DNA of 35,126 nt from Oscillospiraceae bacterium (GTDB lineage: Bacteria > Bacillota > Clostridia > Oscillospirales > Acutalibacteraceae). Both the position numbers and the translations under genes were made by a program. The notes beneath the pieces were generated by a model. That model was given only the letters and a program-made list of their open reading frames with translations, did not search any database and was not told where the DNA came from. Positions 25,201-32,866 of this stretch are shown here, one piece after another; position 1 is the first letter of the stretch; every line of letters starts with the position of its first letter. The stretch is taken from positions 1-35,126 of the forward strand of contig JALEQX010000035.1 of assembly GCA_022763825.1 (NCBI GenBank). Reading direction: 5' to 3'.

Positions 25201-26356
25201 CGCGCTGAGTCGGGGAGTAAATTCTGGGGCGGATGAGAAGGACGAAACCGCCCGAGTATTTTTTATTAAGCTCCTCAATAACTCTTTTTGACGCCTTGAT
25301 ATCGGGAATATCTGCGTCGTCTTCGGGTGTTTTTCTGCTTTTTAAATCGGCGGACAGGCATATAATTGTATTTTCTCCGCCGGCGCTTTGGCGCAGGGAG
25401 ATGAGTTTTTGTTTGAGTTTGTCCGAGTCGGGAGCTTTGGGCAGAATCGACGAAACCGCGATTGCGGTAAATCCGGACGGCGGTATTCCTGCATTTAATT
25501 CTATTCTCGGCAGGGGAGTCGTTTTAGTAAATAATTCGGATATTATATTAAACGGCGTTTTGATAATCGCCCATATCGGGAAGAAAAGGAGCAGACCGAC
25601 GTAGATTTTTTTGCATAAAACGGATATGAGCGCGCTTAATATAAAAACAGAAATTATTTCGCTTATAAGAAGCGCGTTTCCCGTTTTTGCGCGGTTTTTT
25701 GTAACGTCTAAGTAAAAACCGATGTGGCGCATGTGTTCGTCAGACGCATTTTTGCTTTTTTCTAAAGCTTCTTTTACAACTTCATACTCCGTTTTATTCT
25801 CTTTTTTCGCCTTCTGCGCCGCCGCGCGTCTATACATCTCTTTCGTTGTTTTATCGCATTTTTCATATATTCCGGCAGGGTCGTCCAGCAGAAGTTTTTC
25901 CGTTTCGTTTACCTCGGGCAGTATTCTTTCAAAATCGAGTTTTCCGATTTTTCTTAATGATATTATTACATCTTTTACAGAGCCGTTTTTATTTTCGAGC
26001 GAATCGGCGCATATCGAAATAAGCGAAAAACTCAGAAAAAACGGGAGAAAGCTTAAAGCGAGTATTGTAGTTTCGCGTTCTTTGAAAAACGATACTATTT
26101 CGTCCTCGTCGGGTAAAATTCCGTTACCGCACAGCTGAGTACAGTATTTTATAATATCGCACCCTTCCTCTGATGAAGCGAGCGGACGATTTTTTACAAG
26201 CGTTTTATTAAGTGACGAATATTCCCTTGATAAAAGATGAAAATTATCCGTAAGCCATAACGACGTTTCGTTTTCGTCGGGGAAAGAAATGCATTTTTTA
26301 TAACTGTTTTTAATTATTTTGTAATTACGGCGCAGTGCTTTTTTTATTGTGCTCAT
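19232..26356 (-). CDS. ndvB: cyclic beta-1,2-glucan synthase-like protein (GT84 + GH94)
   Basis: A 2374-residue protein encoded by one uninterrupted frame. The layout from the N-terminus is: cytosolic region, hydrophobic spans near 240-300, a GT84 glycosyltransferase with AIDYDTQIPFGAL (about 430) and EHRWMRGD (about 580), more spans at 620-850, a glycoamylase-like domain with SESGYYSFDRELNYLY (about 1068), carbohydrate-binding beta domains, and a GH94 phosphorylase module with YRDQLQDALGA (about 1958) and GGDWNDSFN (about 2095), whose Asp is the usual catalytic acid. Such enzymes make and cyclise beta-1,2-glucans at the membrane and are about 2800 residues in Agrobacterium/Brucella. The N-terminal part here is shorter. 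Start at 26356: AAGGGGCG upstream; the earlier ATG 19 codons up lacks a site. Its 3' end overlaps ruvX by 47 bases. The symbol marks likeness only; the glucan made here is not known. Confidence 0.85.
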   Translation of the reverse strand: MSTIKKALRRNYKIIKNSYKKCISFPDENETSLWLTDNFHLLSREYSSLNKTLVKNRPLASSEEGCDIIKYCTQLCGNGILPDEDEIVSFFKERETTILALSFLPFFLSFSLISICADSLENKNGSVKDVIISLRKIGKLDFERILPEVNETEKLLLDDPAGIYEKCDKTTKEMYRRAAAQKAKKENKTEYEVVKEALEKSKNASDEHMRHIGFYLDVTKNRAKTGNALLISEIISVFILSALISVLCKKIYVGLLLFFPIWAIIKTPFNIISELFTKTTPLPRIELNAGIPPSGFTAIAVSSILPKAPDSDKLKQKLISLRQSAGGENTIICLSADLKSRKTPEDDADIPDIKASKRVIEELNKKYSGGFVLLIRPRIYSPTQREYSGFERKRGAICALCNYIKGYTNEFSIVAGDIEKLKKAKYVLAIDYDTQIPFGALEKLVGTALHPLNKAVVSNTEKTVVSGYGIFSPKIENSIESANKTSFSKIMSPSCGINAYNGLSGEKYQDLFSESIFSGKGLINVDAFCAVIPNKFPNQKILSHDILEGIVLRCAFVGDVSFTDSFPRSLSSFLSREHRWMRGDIQNSIFLRLKKKRVTDCVFPFTQRFRLFDNIRRAVTPIFTFFSLALSCFTDGRSAVVLSAFALISVMSGELFSAVYSFIFGGIRAFSRLYASDSAPNAVMSAVRGVIYASILPYSFLNSADAVIRTLYRMTVSKRNLLEWTTFAVSDKKDRDIKNIFKDIFSVVSGILLIIFSVSPGKTAGLLFLFAPIFRIFSGREKKTGSKTLTMQEKSKLISYAGLMWNYFEIYASSRENMLPPDNVQETPIFRISHRTSPTDIGMYAVSCLGARDLKFINTKELCMRIGGLLSSIDKLEKYRGNLFNWYETTSLKTLEPRYISLVDSGNLLCCFTVLKEGLYEYAQEEHDIYILIKKISDFIEKCDISFMYDNKNGLFHIGFDVQKGELSSSYYDLLMSEARMTGYFAVASRRVPVKHWESLGRMIVKDGRYAGPVSWTGTMFEYFMPSLFIPTYKNTLQYEGLKFALRCQKKEGLKRKLPYGVSESGYYSFDRELNYLYKANGIQSLALRRNEENEYTVSPYSSFLALTLDASDALRNLKRLERLGAVGSCGFYEAVDFTRERTLSQDFAFVRSYMSHHVGMSIISCVNALCGCVMQKRFMRNEQNAGAKSLLEEKVPTDVKVMHRTEKIDIPRRPARSDESQIVSVQTDLANITCACATNSEYSVFTSSAGESLSVFAHRTLLKKPTGDLSRPAGVLSAVGEGTQIISFTPVGSPENYKNYTFCSQAGKVSFKTQSDGLVLTNESGVHPRFPVEINSYFIKNKTSKKRELDFYIYLEPSLLKIGESDSHSAYNALFLNSQYDENEKIISFMRTEHNSDCTPSLACAFLENTDFIHCEDREQVLPHPYGYGAMFSSPADRSSSSTDKCCYIKSKILLKPGEGKKITFVLSAGLSLTSAKTNIIKLRSLRFNYKYAPGMFASGSLGEIYAQKLISSSYFSKFRPDCALRAAKKNTNGADALWSLGISGDVPLICVKMSEKDNYIPPLIKVHSVLSKCGIETEIAVILSENDEYSAPALSKLKKMLSGENYLHMLNVKNGIFPISASKTDSSVLLTLLACSSLVLPETNKKKKKTTVTVNKILESNKIKSANNTFTQHGFEINRTPPVSWCTVLANPSFGTLVSDSSLGFTWAMNSGENKITPWISDSSSDNNSEIIAIKTDGKIYDVVKGSNAYFSSDRVSYFSAAGSLHIRTDVTAAPRGMKKTVSVSVTNSSDTECEYELMYEINVILSSDSKYEKTVKTETDDTGVIFTNPFNRFFKGYAKLYTDILSPEISNSGIMFSGMPCSPGHITIKKKMRLPAKKTEIYKFILSFGKTRESADKIIKIQPVIRPMNKITINSPDKTLNAVFNNFLPAQIINSRLFGRTGFRQCSGAYGYRDQLQDALGAILLNASLLRTQIFRCACAQFIEGDVFHWFHVLPVRNGVHLFGSRTKYSDDLLWLPYCVCKYIYKTGDSKILSVKLPFITGEELKENETQRCFETSFTNERESLYAHCVRAIEHSLSFGEHSLPLIKGGDWNDSFNNVGINGMGESVWLAMFLIEVLNDFSKISESLNDLKREERYKNIRVKLIKSVEEFAWEGDRYLRAFYDSGKAMGSKSSDACKLDILPQAFSVLSGMPKSERQQTALDTAYKELFDKENSVVKLFDVPFDKNTQRAGYVNDYPHGVRENAGQYTHAAVWLAEAFFKSGDPERGYEILSAINPAKKKTSVYKNEPFYLSADVYTNDKMYARGGWSLYTGSAGWFYSVAAEDMFGLKPVNGKITKKPCLPRKFGEDRANISIEIKPNSGGNAYNPQES

Positions 26357-26437
26357 ATTGATTTCGCCCCTTTTTTCGCTTATTATGTCCGAAAATGAGC
26401 GATTAATGACCAAAGTTTGTATATTGACTTGTTTTTT

Positions 26438-26465
26438 TTGACGGGAAATGATACAATTATATAAA
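26438..26465 (+). promoter_or_regulatory. possible promoter of the DivIVA-like/pcrA operon
   Basis: -35 TTGACG (26438-26443), 16-base spacer, -10 TATAAA (26460-26465), in the divergent gap ahead of the ATG at 26491. A second TTGACT at 26424 lacks a -10 at normal spacing. Confidence 0.5.
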
Positions 26466-26490
26466 TTATGTATATGGGGTGTGTCGTTTT

Positions 26491-27318
26491 ATGACTCAGG
26501 ACGTTATTTTCCGTTCTGCCGCACTGGGTGGTTTTAATAAGGAAGATGTACTTGAATATATAAGCGAGCAAAAGGAAGTTATCGCTTCTCTTGAAAAAAA
26601 GACTGCCGAGCTTGAGGAAAAGTATAACCGTTGTGATAAAGACAGGGCGGACGCAGTAAGCGAACGCGCCGCAGCCGGCGACGAACTTAACTCGGTTCTT
26701 TCAAAAATCGATGAACTGACTGCTGCGATTTCTCAAAAAGACGAGCGTATATTAAGTCTTACGGACGAGCTGTCCAAGATGTCCGGAGTTTCTGAGGAAC
26801 TCGAGATTTGCCGTGCAAAACTTGAAGAGGCTCAGAAAACGGAGAGTAAGCAGGGTACAATCTGTTCCGAGGAAATAATGAATCAGATTGCTGTAAAGGA
26901 CGCTATAATTGACGAGTTAAAAAGAAAGACAGAGAGCCTTTACACAGAGGTTGAAAAACTCAAAGCCGAGTCCGAGCAGAAGGGTTCGTTTGCCCTGAGC
27001 GCAGAAACGACAGTCGGCAATGCGATTCTTGACGCAAGGCGTTTTTCCGATACCATAATCAAAGAGGCTGAGGATAAGGTTGCCGAAATTTCCGACAAGG
27101 CGCGTTTTGCTTCCGACGCAACGCGTTCGAGAGTGGACGGTATTACAGACGGCATAAAGGCGTTTGCGGAGAAATTTAACTCCGTTATGTCCGAAATATA
27201 CGCCGACGCTTCATCGCTTGAGTGCGATATGAACGTATTTAACGATTATTTTAATAAAGCGAAGCAGGAGATAGATTCGTATGTTTCGCCCATCGACAAG
27301 GATTCTGACAATGCTTAA
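26491..27318 (+). CDS. DivIVA-like coiled-coil protein
   Basis: A 275-residue protein with a DivIVA-type N-terminus: VIFRSAALGGFNKEDVLEYI (residues about 5-24) matches the membrane-binding, curvature-sensing head of DivIVA/GpsB proteins, followed by long heptad-rich coiled coil (about 25-150) rich in Glu and Lys. A second helical segment runs from 165 to 255. DivIVA proteins mark the poles and division site and bring wall-growth machinery there. ATG at 26491 has GGGGTG 10 bases upstream; a GTG four codons earlier is less likely. The last 8 bases overlap the PcrA start, so the two are coupled. The name is a family call; no partner can be shown. Confidence 0.8.
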   Translation: MTQDVIFRSAALGGFNKEDVLEYISEQKEVIASLEKKTAELEEKYNRCDKDRADAVSERAAAGDELNSVLSKIDELTAAISQKDERILSLTDELSKMSGVSEELEICRAKLEEAQKTESKQGTICSEEIMNQIAVKDAIIDELKRKTESLYTEVEKLKAESEQKGSFALSAETTVGNAILDARRFSDTIIKEAEDKVAEISDKARFASDATRSRVDGITDGIKAFAEKFNSVMSEIYADASSLECDMNVFNDYFNKAKQEIDSYVSPIDKDSDNA

Positions 27319-29803
27319 TTATAATGAAGAAGGCGCACTTCTCAGGGACGCGATTATAAAAAAAGAATTTTCAAAAATGAACGATATGCAGTTTTCGGCC
27401 GTCACGCAAACAGACGGCCCTCTGCTTATTTTAGCGGGTGCGGGCAGCGGAAAGACAACCGTTCTTGTCAACAGAATTGCATATCTTATAAAATACGGAA
27501 AGGCTTATAAGAATAAATCGTTTGCCCGTCCCGTTTCTAAAGAGGATATCGAGCTTATGAAGAGATATCTTGATTCGGACGAGACGGTTTATCCGTTTAT
27601 AAGCGATATTCTCGCCGTTGACGCGCCCAGAGCGTGGGAGATAATGGCTATAACGTTTACGAACAAAGCCGCTTCCGAGCTTAAAGAGAGACTCGAACGC
27701 ATGCTCGGTGACAACGGACTCAACGTGTGGGCAAGTACGTTCCACTCGTCGTGTGTTCGTATGTTAAGACGGGACGGCGCGTGCCTCGGATTTTCGAATC
27801 ATTTTACGATATACGACACCGACGACTCGAAACGCGTTATAAAAGAGTGCCAGAGACTTCTCGGAATCGACGACAAGTTTCTGCCGTACAAAACCATTAT
27901 GAACGAGATAAGCAGGGCGAAGGATTCTCTTATAGGTCCCAAGGAGTACGAAAAGGAAAACGCCTCCGACATCCGTCTTGCAAAAATCGCGTCCGTCTAT
28001 AAGAAATATCAGGAGCTTTTAAAGCAGTCGGACGCTATGGATTTTGACGATCTGATTTTCAATACCGTACGTATGCTTAAAATGAACGCGGATGCAAGGG
28101 CGTATTATCAGCGTAAATTCAAATACGTAATGGTCGACGAATATCAGGACACGAACCACGCTCAGTATGTTTTAACGTCGCTTCTTGCGGGAGGATATAA
28201 TAATCTGTGCGTTGTCGGAGACGACGACCAGAGTATTTACCGTTTCAGAGGTGCTACGATAGAGAATATACTCAGTTTTGAGTTCCAGTATAAAAACGCA
28301 AACACAGTAAGACTCGAGCAGAATTACCGTTCGACTCAGAATATTCTCGACGCGGCAAACGCCGTTATCGCAAATAACATAGAGCGTAAGGGCAAGAGCC
28401 TGTGGACTGACAACGGCAGAGGAGACAAAATAAAAATCAAAACTTCTCCTGACGATATGTCCGAGGGAATGTACATAGCGGGCGCTATTATGGATTCCGC
28501 TTCGGCGGGTAAAAAATGGAGCGACCATGCGGTGCTTTACAGAATGAACGCACAGTCGAACATTATAGAACGTCAGCTTGTCAGATCCGCGATTCCGTAC
28601 AGAATTATCGGCGGACACAGATTTTATGAACGTAAGGAGATAAAGGACGCGACCGCGTATCTTACGGTTATATGCAATCCCGGCGACAGCGTAAGATTAA
28701 GACGTATAATAAACGAACCGAAGCGTGGAATAGGCGAGACCACCGTCAATAACGCCGCGAGAATTTCCGACGCGCTTAATATTTCACTTTTCGACGTTAT
28801 AAGTTCAAGCGGGGATTATCCTGTGCTTTCGCGTGCAAAAACGAAACTTGCGGATTTTACAAATACCATGAAAGAGCTTATCGCTCTAAAAGATAATGTT
28901 TCAATGACCGAGCTTCTTGATATCGTGCTTGAGAAAACCGGATATCTTAAATCTCTTGAAAACGACCCGGAGACAATGGATGACAAAATCGCGAACCTTA
29001 ACGAACTTTCGTCGAACCTTCAGCGCTACTCTGACGAAAACGGGGACGACGCTACTCTCGAGGGATTCCTTGACGAGGTTTCGCTAATGAGCGACATTGA
29101 TAATTTCAACGCCGATAACGATGCTGTCGTTCTAATGACTCTTCACTCGGCAAAGGGACTCGAATTTCCCGTTGTATTCCTTGCCGGTATGGAGAACGGA
29201 ATTTTCCCGTCCCAGCAGGCGATGTTTTCGCAGTCGGATATGGAGGAGGAGAGACGGCTCGCGTATGTCGGAATAACGAGAGCAAAAGAAAAACTGTTCA
29301 TGACCAACGCAAAAAGCAGAATGCTCCACGGTCAGACGATGTACAACAGACCGTCCGATTTTATCTCGGAGATTCCCGACGAATTAAAGGATGAGGAAAA
29401 AACGGCGGATCCGTTCGGCTCGTTTGCTTCGTTCGGTTCGTCGTCGCTCGACACGACGGACGGCAGGGGATATTATCCGTATACGTATTCAAAAGGCGAA
29501 AACAAACCGTTGTATTCTCAGAGTGCTTTTTCTTCATCTCAGAGCGGACAGGCTTCGTCGTCTTCTTCATATTCGTCGTTCGCATATTCGCCGGCTTCAA
29601 GACCCTCTAAGTCAGAAAACAAAATGAGCGGAATAGATATTTTCTCGCTTAAATCCGGAGACTCAATCAGACATAAGAAATTCGGCGACGGAATGATAAT
29701 AGGAAAAGAAAAAATGGGCAACGACGTACTGCTCGAAGTTGTTTTTGAAAAAGTCGGAACCAAAAAGATTATGGCAAAAGTCGCGCCTATAGAAAAAATT
29801 TAA
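27311..29803 (+). CDS. pcrA: ATP-dependent DNA helicase PcrA/UvrD
   Basis: An 830-residue SF1 helicase that unwinds DNA in repair and plasmid/rolling-circle replication. Walker A is AGAGSGKTT (residues 42-50), motif Ia ITFTNKAA (114-121), Walker B VDEYQDTNHAQY (about 280), GDDDQSIYRFRGA (about 305), motif IV LEQNYRST, and motif V/VI with LHSAKGLEFPVVFLAG and EERRLAYVGITRAKEK. Between motifs I and Ia an insert of about 45 residues (61-107) exceeds the usual PcrA. The C-terminal domain KFGDGMIIGKEKMGND (about 785-800) resembles the RNA-polymerase-binding end of PcrA, after a Ser/Gly-rich linker. Start at ATG 27311, with AAGGA upstream, overlapping the DivIVA-like stop. Function is firm. Confidence 0.93.
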   Translation: MLNYNEEGALLRDAIIKKEFSKMNDMQFSAVTQTDGPLLILAGAGSGKTTVLVNRIAYLIKYGKAYKNKSFARPVSKEDIELMKRYLDSDETVYPFISDILAVDAPRAWEIMAITFTNKAASELKERLERMLGDNGLNVWASTFHSSCVRMLRRDGACLGFSNHFTIYDTDDSKRVIKECQRLLGIDDKFLPYKTIMNEISRAKDSLIGPKEYEKENASDIRLAKIASVYKKYQELLKQSDAMDFDDLIFNTVRMLKMNADARAYYQRKFKYVMVDEYQDTNHAQYVLTSLLAGGYNNLCVVGDDDQSIYRFRGATIENILSFEFQYKNANTVRLEQNYRSTQNILDAANAVIANNIERKGKSLWTDNGRGDKIKIKTSPDDMSEGMYIAGAIMDSASAGKKWSDHAVLYRMNAQSNIIERQLVRSAIPYRIIGGHRFYERKEIKDATAYLTVICNPGDSVRLRRIINEPKRGIGETTVNNAARISDALNISLFDVISSSGDYPVLSRAKTKLADFTNTMKELIALKDNVSMTELLDIVLEKTGYLKSLENDPETMDDKIANLNELSSNLQRYSDENGDDATLEGFLDEVSLMSDIDNFNADNDAVVLMTLHSAKGLEFPVVFLAGMENGIFPSQQAMFSQSDMEEERRLAYVGITRAKEKLFMTNAKSRMLHGQTMYNRPSDFISEIPDELKDEEKTADPFGSFASFGSSSLDTTDGRGYYPYTYSKGENKPLYSQSAFSSSQSGQASSSSSYSSFAYSPASRPSKSENKMSGIDIFSLKSGDSIRHKKFGDGMIIGKEKMGNDVLLEVVFEKVGTKKIMAKVAPIEKI

Positions 29804-29827
29804 AAACTGCTGACAGCAAAATAAAAA

Positions 29828-29849
29828 CACCCCGGTAAAAACCGGGGTG
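29828..29849. terminator. terminator between pcrA and the ferredoxin gene
   Basis: A stem CACCCCGG/CCGGGGTG with a 6-base loop. On the minus strand it is followed by TTTTTATTTT, so it mainly ends the ferredoxin transcript; the plus-strand tail (AATTTATTG) is weak, so plus-strand use by pcrA is doubtful. Confidence 0.8.
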
Positions 29850-29880
29850 AATTTATTGTCATATAGATGACTTGTCCGCA

Positions 29881-30115
<235 letters not shown>

Positions 30116-30141
30116 TAGAAAATATAAATTTTTTTACCGTG

Positions 30142-31008
30142 TTATCCCTCTATGTCTTTGAGTGCTTCGATTTCGGATTTGTCTACTGTTATTCTCGCGT
30201 CTTTTAAGAGTTTAACGTCCTTTCTGTTGACGATTACGGGGGCGGCGTCGGGCTTCTTGTCGAGTCTTACGGTAAGGCTTCCCGTAAGAAGGTTATAGTC
30301 TATAACCTCGCCTTTGCCCTCCTTTGTTTCGACCGTAGCGCCGATTTTCGGCGTTACCTTGAGCAGATGCTCGTATGCATCCTGTTCGTATTTAAGACAG
30401 CACATAAGTCTTCCGCATGAACCGCTGATTTTAGTCGGGTTCAGGGACAATCCCTGTTCCTTTGCCATCTTAATCGAAACGGGCTGGAAGTCGCTTAAAA
30501 ATTGCTTACAGCAGTAGGGACGTCCGCATATGCCCAAACCTCCGAGCATTTTTGATTCGTCTCTGACTCCTATCTGCCTTAATTCGATTCTCGCTCTGAA
30601 TACTCCCGCGAGGTCTTTTACAAGTTCTCTGAAATCAACTCTGCCGGGAGCTGTGTAGTAGAAAAGAATCTTGCTTCCGTCAAACGTGTACTCAACGTCG
30701 ACAAGTTTCATATTAAGACCGTGGTCAGCGATTTTCTTTTCAAATATCGGACCCGCTTTCTTCTCTTTTTCACGGTTTTGACGGCATATTTCAAGGTCGT
30801 CCTTCGTTGCGATTCTTATTATGTTCTTAAGGGGCTTTACAATGGAGTCGTCCTCTACCTGTCTGTTTTCCATTGCGACCTCTCCGCACTCTATGCCCCT
30901 TGCAGTTTCAACAATAACGTGCGAGCCTTTTTTTATATTTTTTGAGTCCGGGCTGAAATAATAAACTTTGCCGGTTTCTTTAAACTTTACTCCTACTACT
31001 TCTTCCAT
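30142..31008 (-). CDS. ricT: PSP1-domain protein RicT (YaaT)
   Basis: A 288-residue PSP1-family protein. In Bacillus, RicT (YaaT), with RicA and RicF, forms an iron-sulfur complex that helps phosphorelay and RNase Y control, and so sporulation and mRNA processing. Six conserved cysteines are visible: C161, C166, C167 (ICGRPYCC) and C198, C203, C204 (SCGRLMCC), the expected cluster ligands. The start ATG follows AAAGGAG, only 12 bases after the holB stop, and the holB-ricT order is a classic pairing. RicA and RicF are not in this window. The length is normal. Identification is firm, the detailed role in this organism is inferred. Confidence 0.92.
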   Translation of the reverse strand: MEEVVGVKFKETGKVYYFSPDSKNIKKGSHVIVETARGIECGEVAMENRQVEDDSIVKPLKNIIRIATKDDLEICRQNREKEKKAGPIFEKKIADHGLNMKLVDVEYTFDGSKILFYYTAPGRVDFRELVKDLAGVFRARIELRQIGVRDESKMLGGLGICGRPYCCKQFLSDFQPVSIKMAKEQGLSLNPTKISGSCGRLMCCLKYEQDAYEHLLKVTPKIGATVETKEGKGEVIDYNLLTGSLTVRLDKKPDAAPVIVNRKDVKLLKDARITVDKSEIEALKDIEG

Positions 31009-31020
31009 TTCTGTCTCCTT

Positions 31021-31899
31021 TCAGAATGATTGTGATATCAGAATACTTGTCCTTGTAAGCATTAATGTTTCGTTTAAATTTTTATCAATATCCGAAGAAA
31101 GCTCAGTGAGCGTATCGGTCATTTTCATTATCTGCGGTTTTGTAAATCTATGCGCTATCAGCGACGCTTCTTTTTCATTTCCCGACGCTTTCTGTATGTC
31201 CTCTGAGTATGTCAGCGCGTCCCTCAGTATAAGGGAGAGATGAAAGTAAAACGTTCTAAGTGCGTTTTTATCCTTTACGAGCGAAGCCGTCGACAGCAAG
31301 AGCCGATACTCGTTTTTGTCTGCTATTGCCTGAGCCGCCTTCAAGGACGCTTCGATTCCCTTTTTGCTCTCTTTTAATTGGGGGGAGAACGAATCCGCTT
31401 CGCCTATCTGATAATTCGTAACCCTTGATAATATAGTTTCGAGCAAATCGTCCTTAGACTGCGAGGTTAGAATAAAACGAACGTGTTTAGGCGGTTCCTC
31501 GAGAACTTTCAGCAGAGCGTTCTGTGCGTCCTCTGCCATAGCGGACGATTCCAAAATTACGAACACTTCGTATCTGCCTTCGTTCGGCAGAATATATGCG
31601 TCTGAGCGGATTGACTTTACGTTATTCATGCTGATTGAGTGTTTTTTTTCGTTTCCCTCTGTTATAATAATATCGGGATGCGCGCCGTCCTTTGCCTTTA
31701 TGCACTGGGAACACTTCATGCACGGCTCTTTGCCCGGCGTTTCGCACTCGAGCGCGGCTGCAAGGTGAAGCGCGAGCGCCTTTCTGTCCTTAGGCGTTCC
31801 TCCGGTTATAAGCACCGCATGGGGGAAAGAACCCGAATCAAACGCGGATGATATTTCATTTTTAACTTCGTCGTTTAATTTTAGTTTTGTTAAATTCAT
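31021..31899 (-). CDS. holB: DNA polymerase III delta' subunit
   Basis: A 292-residue clamp-loader subunit, which helps load the sliding clamp during replication. A four-Cys zinc-binding module (C52, C60, C63, C66) is present, the ATP site is degenerate (GGTPKDRKAL) as usual for delta', and ALLKVLEEPP and LSRVTNYQIG are family landmarks near 125-165. No clear ribosome binding site precedes the ATG at 31899; the AEC gene stop lies 9 bases upstream, so it may be translated by coupling. It is followed by ricT after 12 bases. Confidence 0.92.
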   Translation of the reverse strand: MNLTKLKLNDEVKNEISSAFDSGSFPHAVLITGGTPKDRKALALHLAAALECETPGKEPCMKCSQCIKAKDGAHPDIIITEGNEKKHSISMNNVKSIRSDAYILPNEGRYEVFVILESSAMAEDAQNALLKVLEEPPKHVRFILTSQSKDDLLETILSRVTNYQIGEADSFSPQLKESKKGIEASLKAAQAIADKNEYRLLLSTASLVKDKNALRTFYFHLSLILRDALTYSEDIQKASGNEKEASLIAHRFTKPQIMKMTDTLTELSSDIDKNLNETLMLTRTSILISQSF

Positions 31900-31908
31900 A
31901 AATTTAAT

Positions 31909-32850
31909 TCAAAGAGTCTGCGCGGCGGCTATCATCATCGGCATCGTTATTATCGAGACCAAATCTGAAAATGCCACGTTTTTTGAAGCCTTTGCCGTAT
32001 CTTTATCGTACATTGCCGAGAACATAACGGAGTTGTTTGCGCTCGGCGCCGATGCCGAAACGGTGCATGCTGCCGCAATTATGGGGTCGATTTTTAATAA
32101 TTTAAATAAAATCAGCATAACGGCGGGGTTGAGTATGAGTTTTATAAGCGCTGAAATATACTGCTCTTTTACCGAAAAAAGCGTTTTTAAATCTGCATTT
32201 GCAATATATGTTCCGAGAATGAGCATTGCAAGCGGAGTGTTAAGAGACGCTATATAATCTATCGGAGTTTGGATAATTTCGGGCAGTTTTACGCTGAAGA
32301 TAAACAGCGGAAGACCGATTATTACTGAAATAACTCCGGGATTTATTATAATGCTTTTCAGTTCGAATTTATTTTTGCCCGAGGATTTGTTCATAAGCCA
32401 AACTCCGTGCGTAAACGCCATTACATTGTGCGCGATAACTCCGGCGGAGCAGTAAAATATGCCCTGTTCACCCAGTATTGCACCGGCAAGGGGAAGCGCC
32501 ATATAGCCGACGTTTCCGTAAATCGAACCGAATTTGTAAACACATGCGTCGTCGGGGTCGAGCTTATTAAAAAATGGGATGTCGAGTATTATTGCCGTAA
32601 TGTGAATCAAAAACGCGAAAAGCACCGCCAAAGCAAGCCCTTTTGCCTTCTCGGCGGTGAATTCCATTGAAAGAAATGAATTGATTATAACAAACGGAGT
32701 AACTATGCAGAACAGCAGTTTGTTCGCTTTTTTTGCGGTATCACGTGAAAATACATTCGTTTTTTCTGCGATAAAGCCTATGGCAACCAGTACGTAAAGA
32801 ATGGCTACCTGCTTTGCCGCGGTACCCGCATTTGTTAAAAACAATTCCAT
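31909..32850 (-). CDS. AEC-family transporter
   Basis: A 313-residue protein with about ten hydrophobic spans in a pattern of the auxin efflux carrier (AEC) family, such as GNVGYMALPLAG and TPLAMLILGTYIA, with NNSVMFSAMYDKD near the C-terminus. Family members carry malate, other organic anions or drugs; the cargo here is not known. Being near the citrate synthase gene, an organic acid is a tempting guess only. ATG at 32850 follows AAAGGA. It lies 16 bases behind the unknown membrane gene and 9 bases before holB, in one operon. Confidence 0.85.
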   Translation of the reverse strand: MELFLTNAGTAAKQVAILYVLVAIGFIAEKTNVFSRDTAKKANKLLFCIVTPFVIINSFLSMEFTAEKAKGLALAVLFAFLIHITAIILDIPFFNKLDPDDACVYKFGSIYGNVGYMALPLAGAILGEQGIFYCSAGVIAHNVMAFTHGVWLMNKSSGKNKFELKSIIINPGVISVIIGLPLFIFSVKLPEIIQTPIDYIASLNTPLAMLILGTYIANADLKTLFSVKEQYISALIKLILNPAVMLILFKLLKIDPIIAAACTVSASAPSANNSVMFSAMYDKDTAKASKNVAFSDLVSIITMPMMIAAAQTL

Positions 32851-32866
32851 AATTCAGTGATTCCTT

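Noticed and set aside
23833-26138. Several plus-strand frames of 70-140 codons opposite the glucan synthase gene
   Set aside because: All are antisense to one long frame with continuous family likeness; none has a ribosome site or a known fold.
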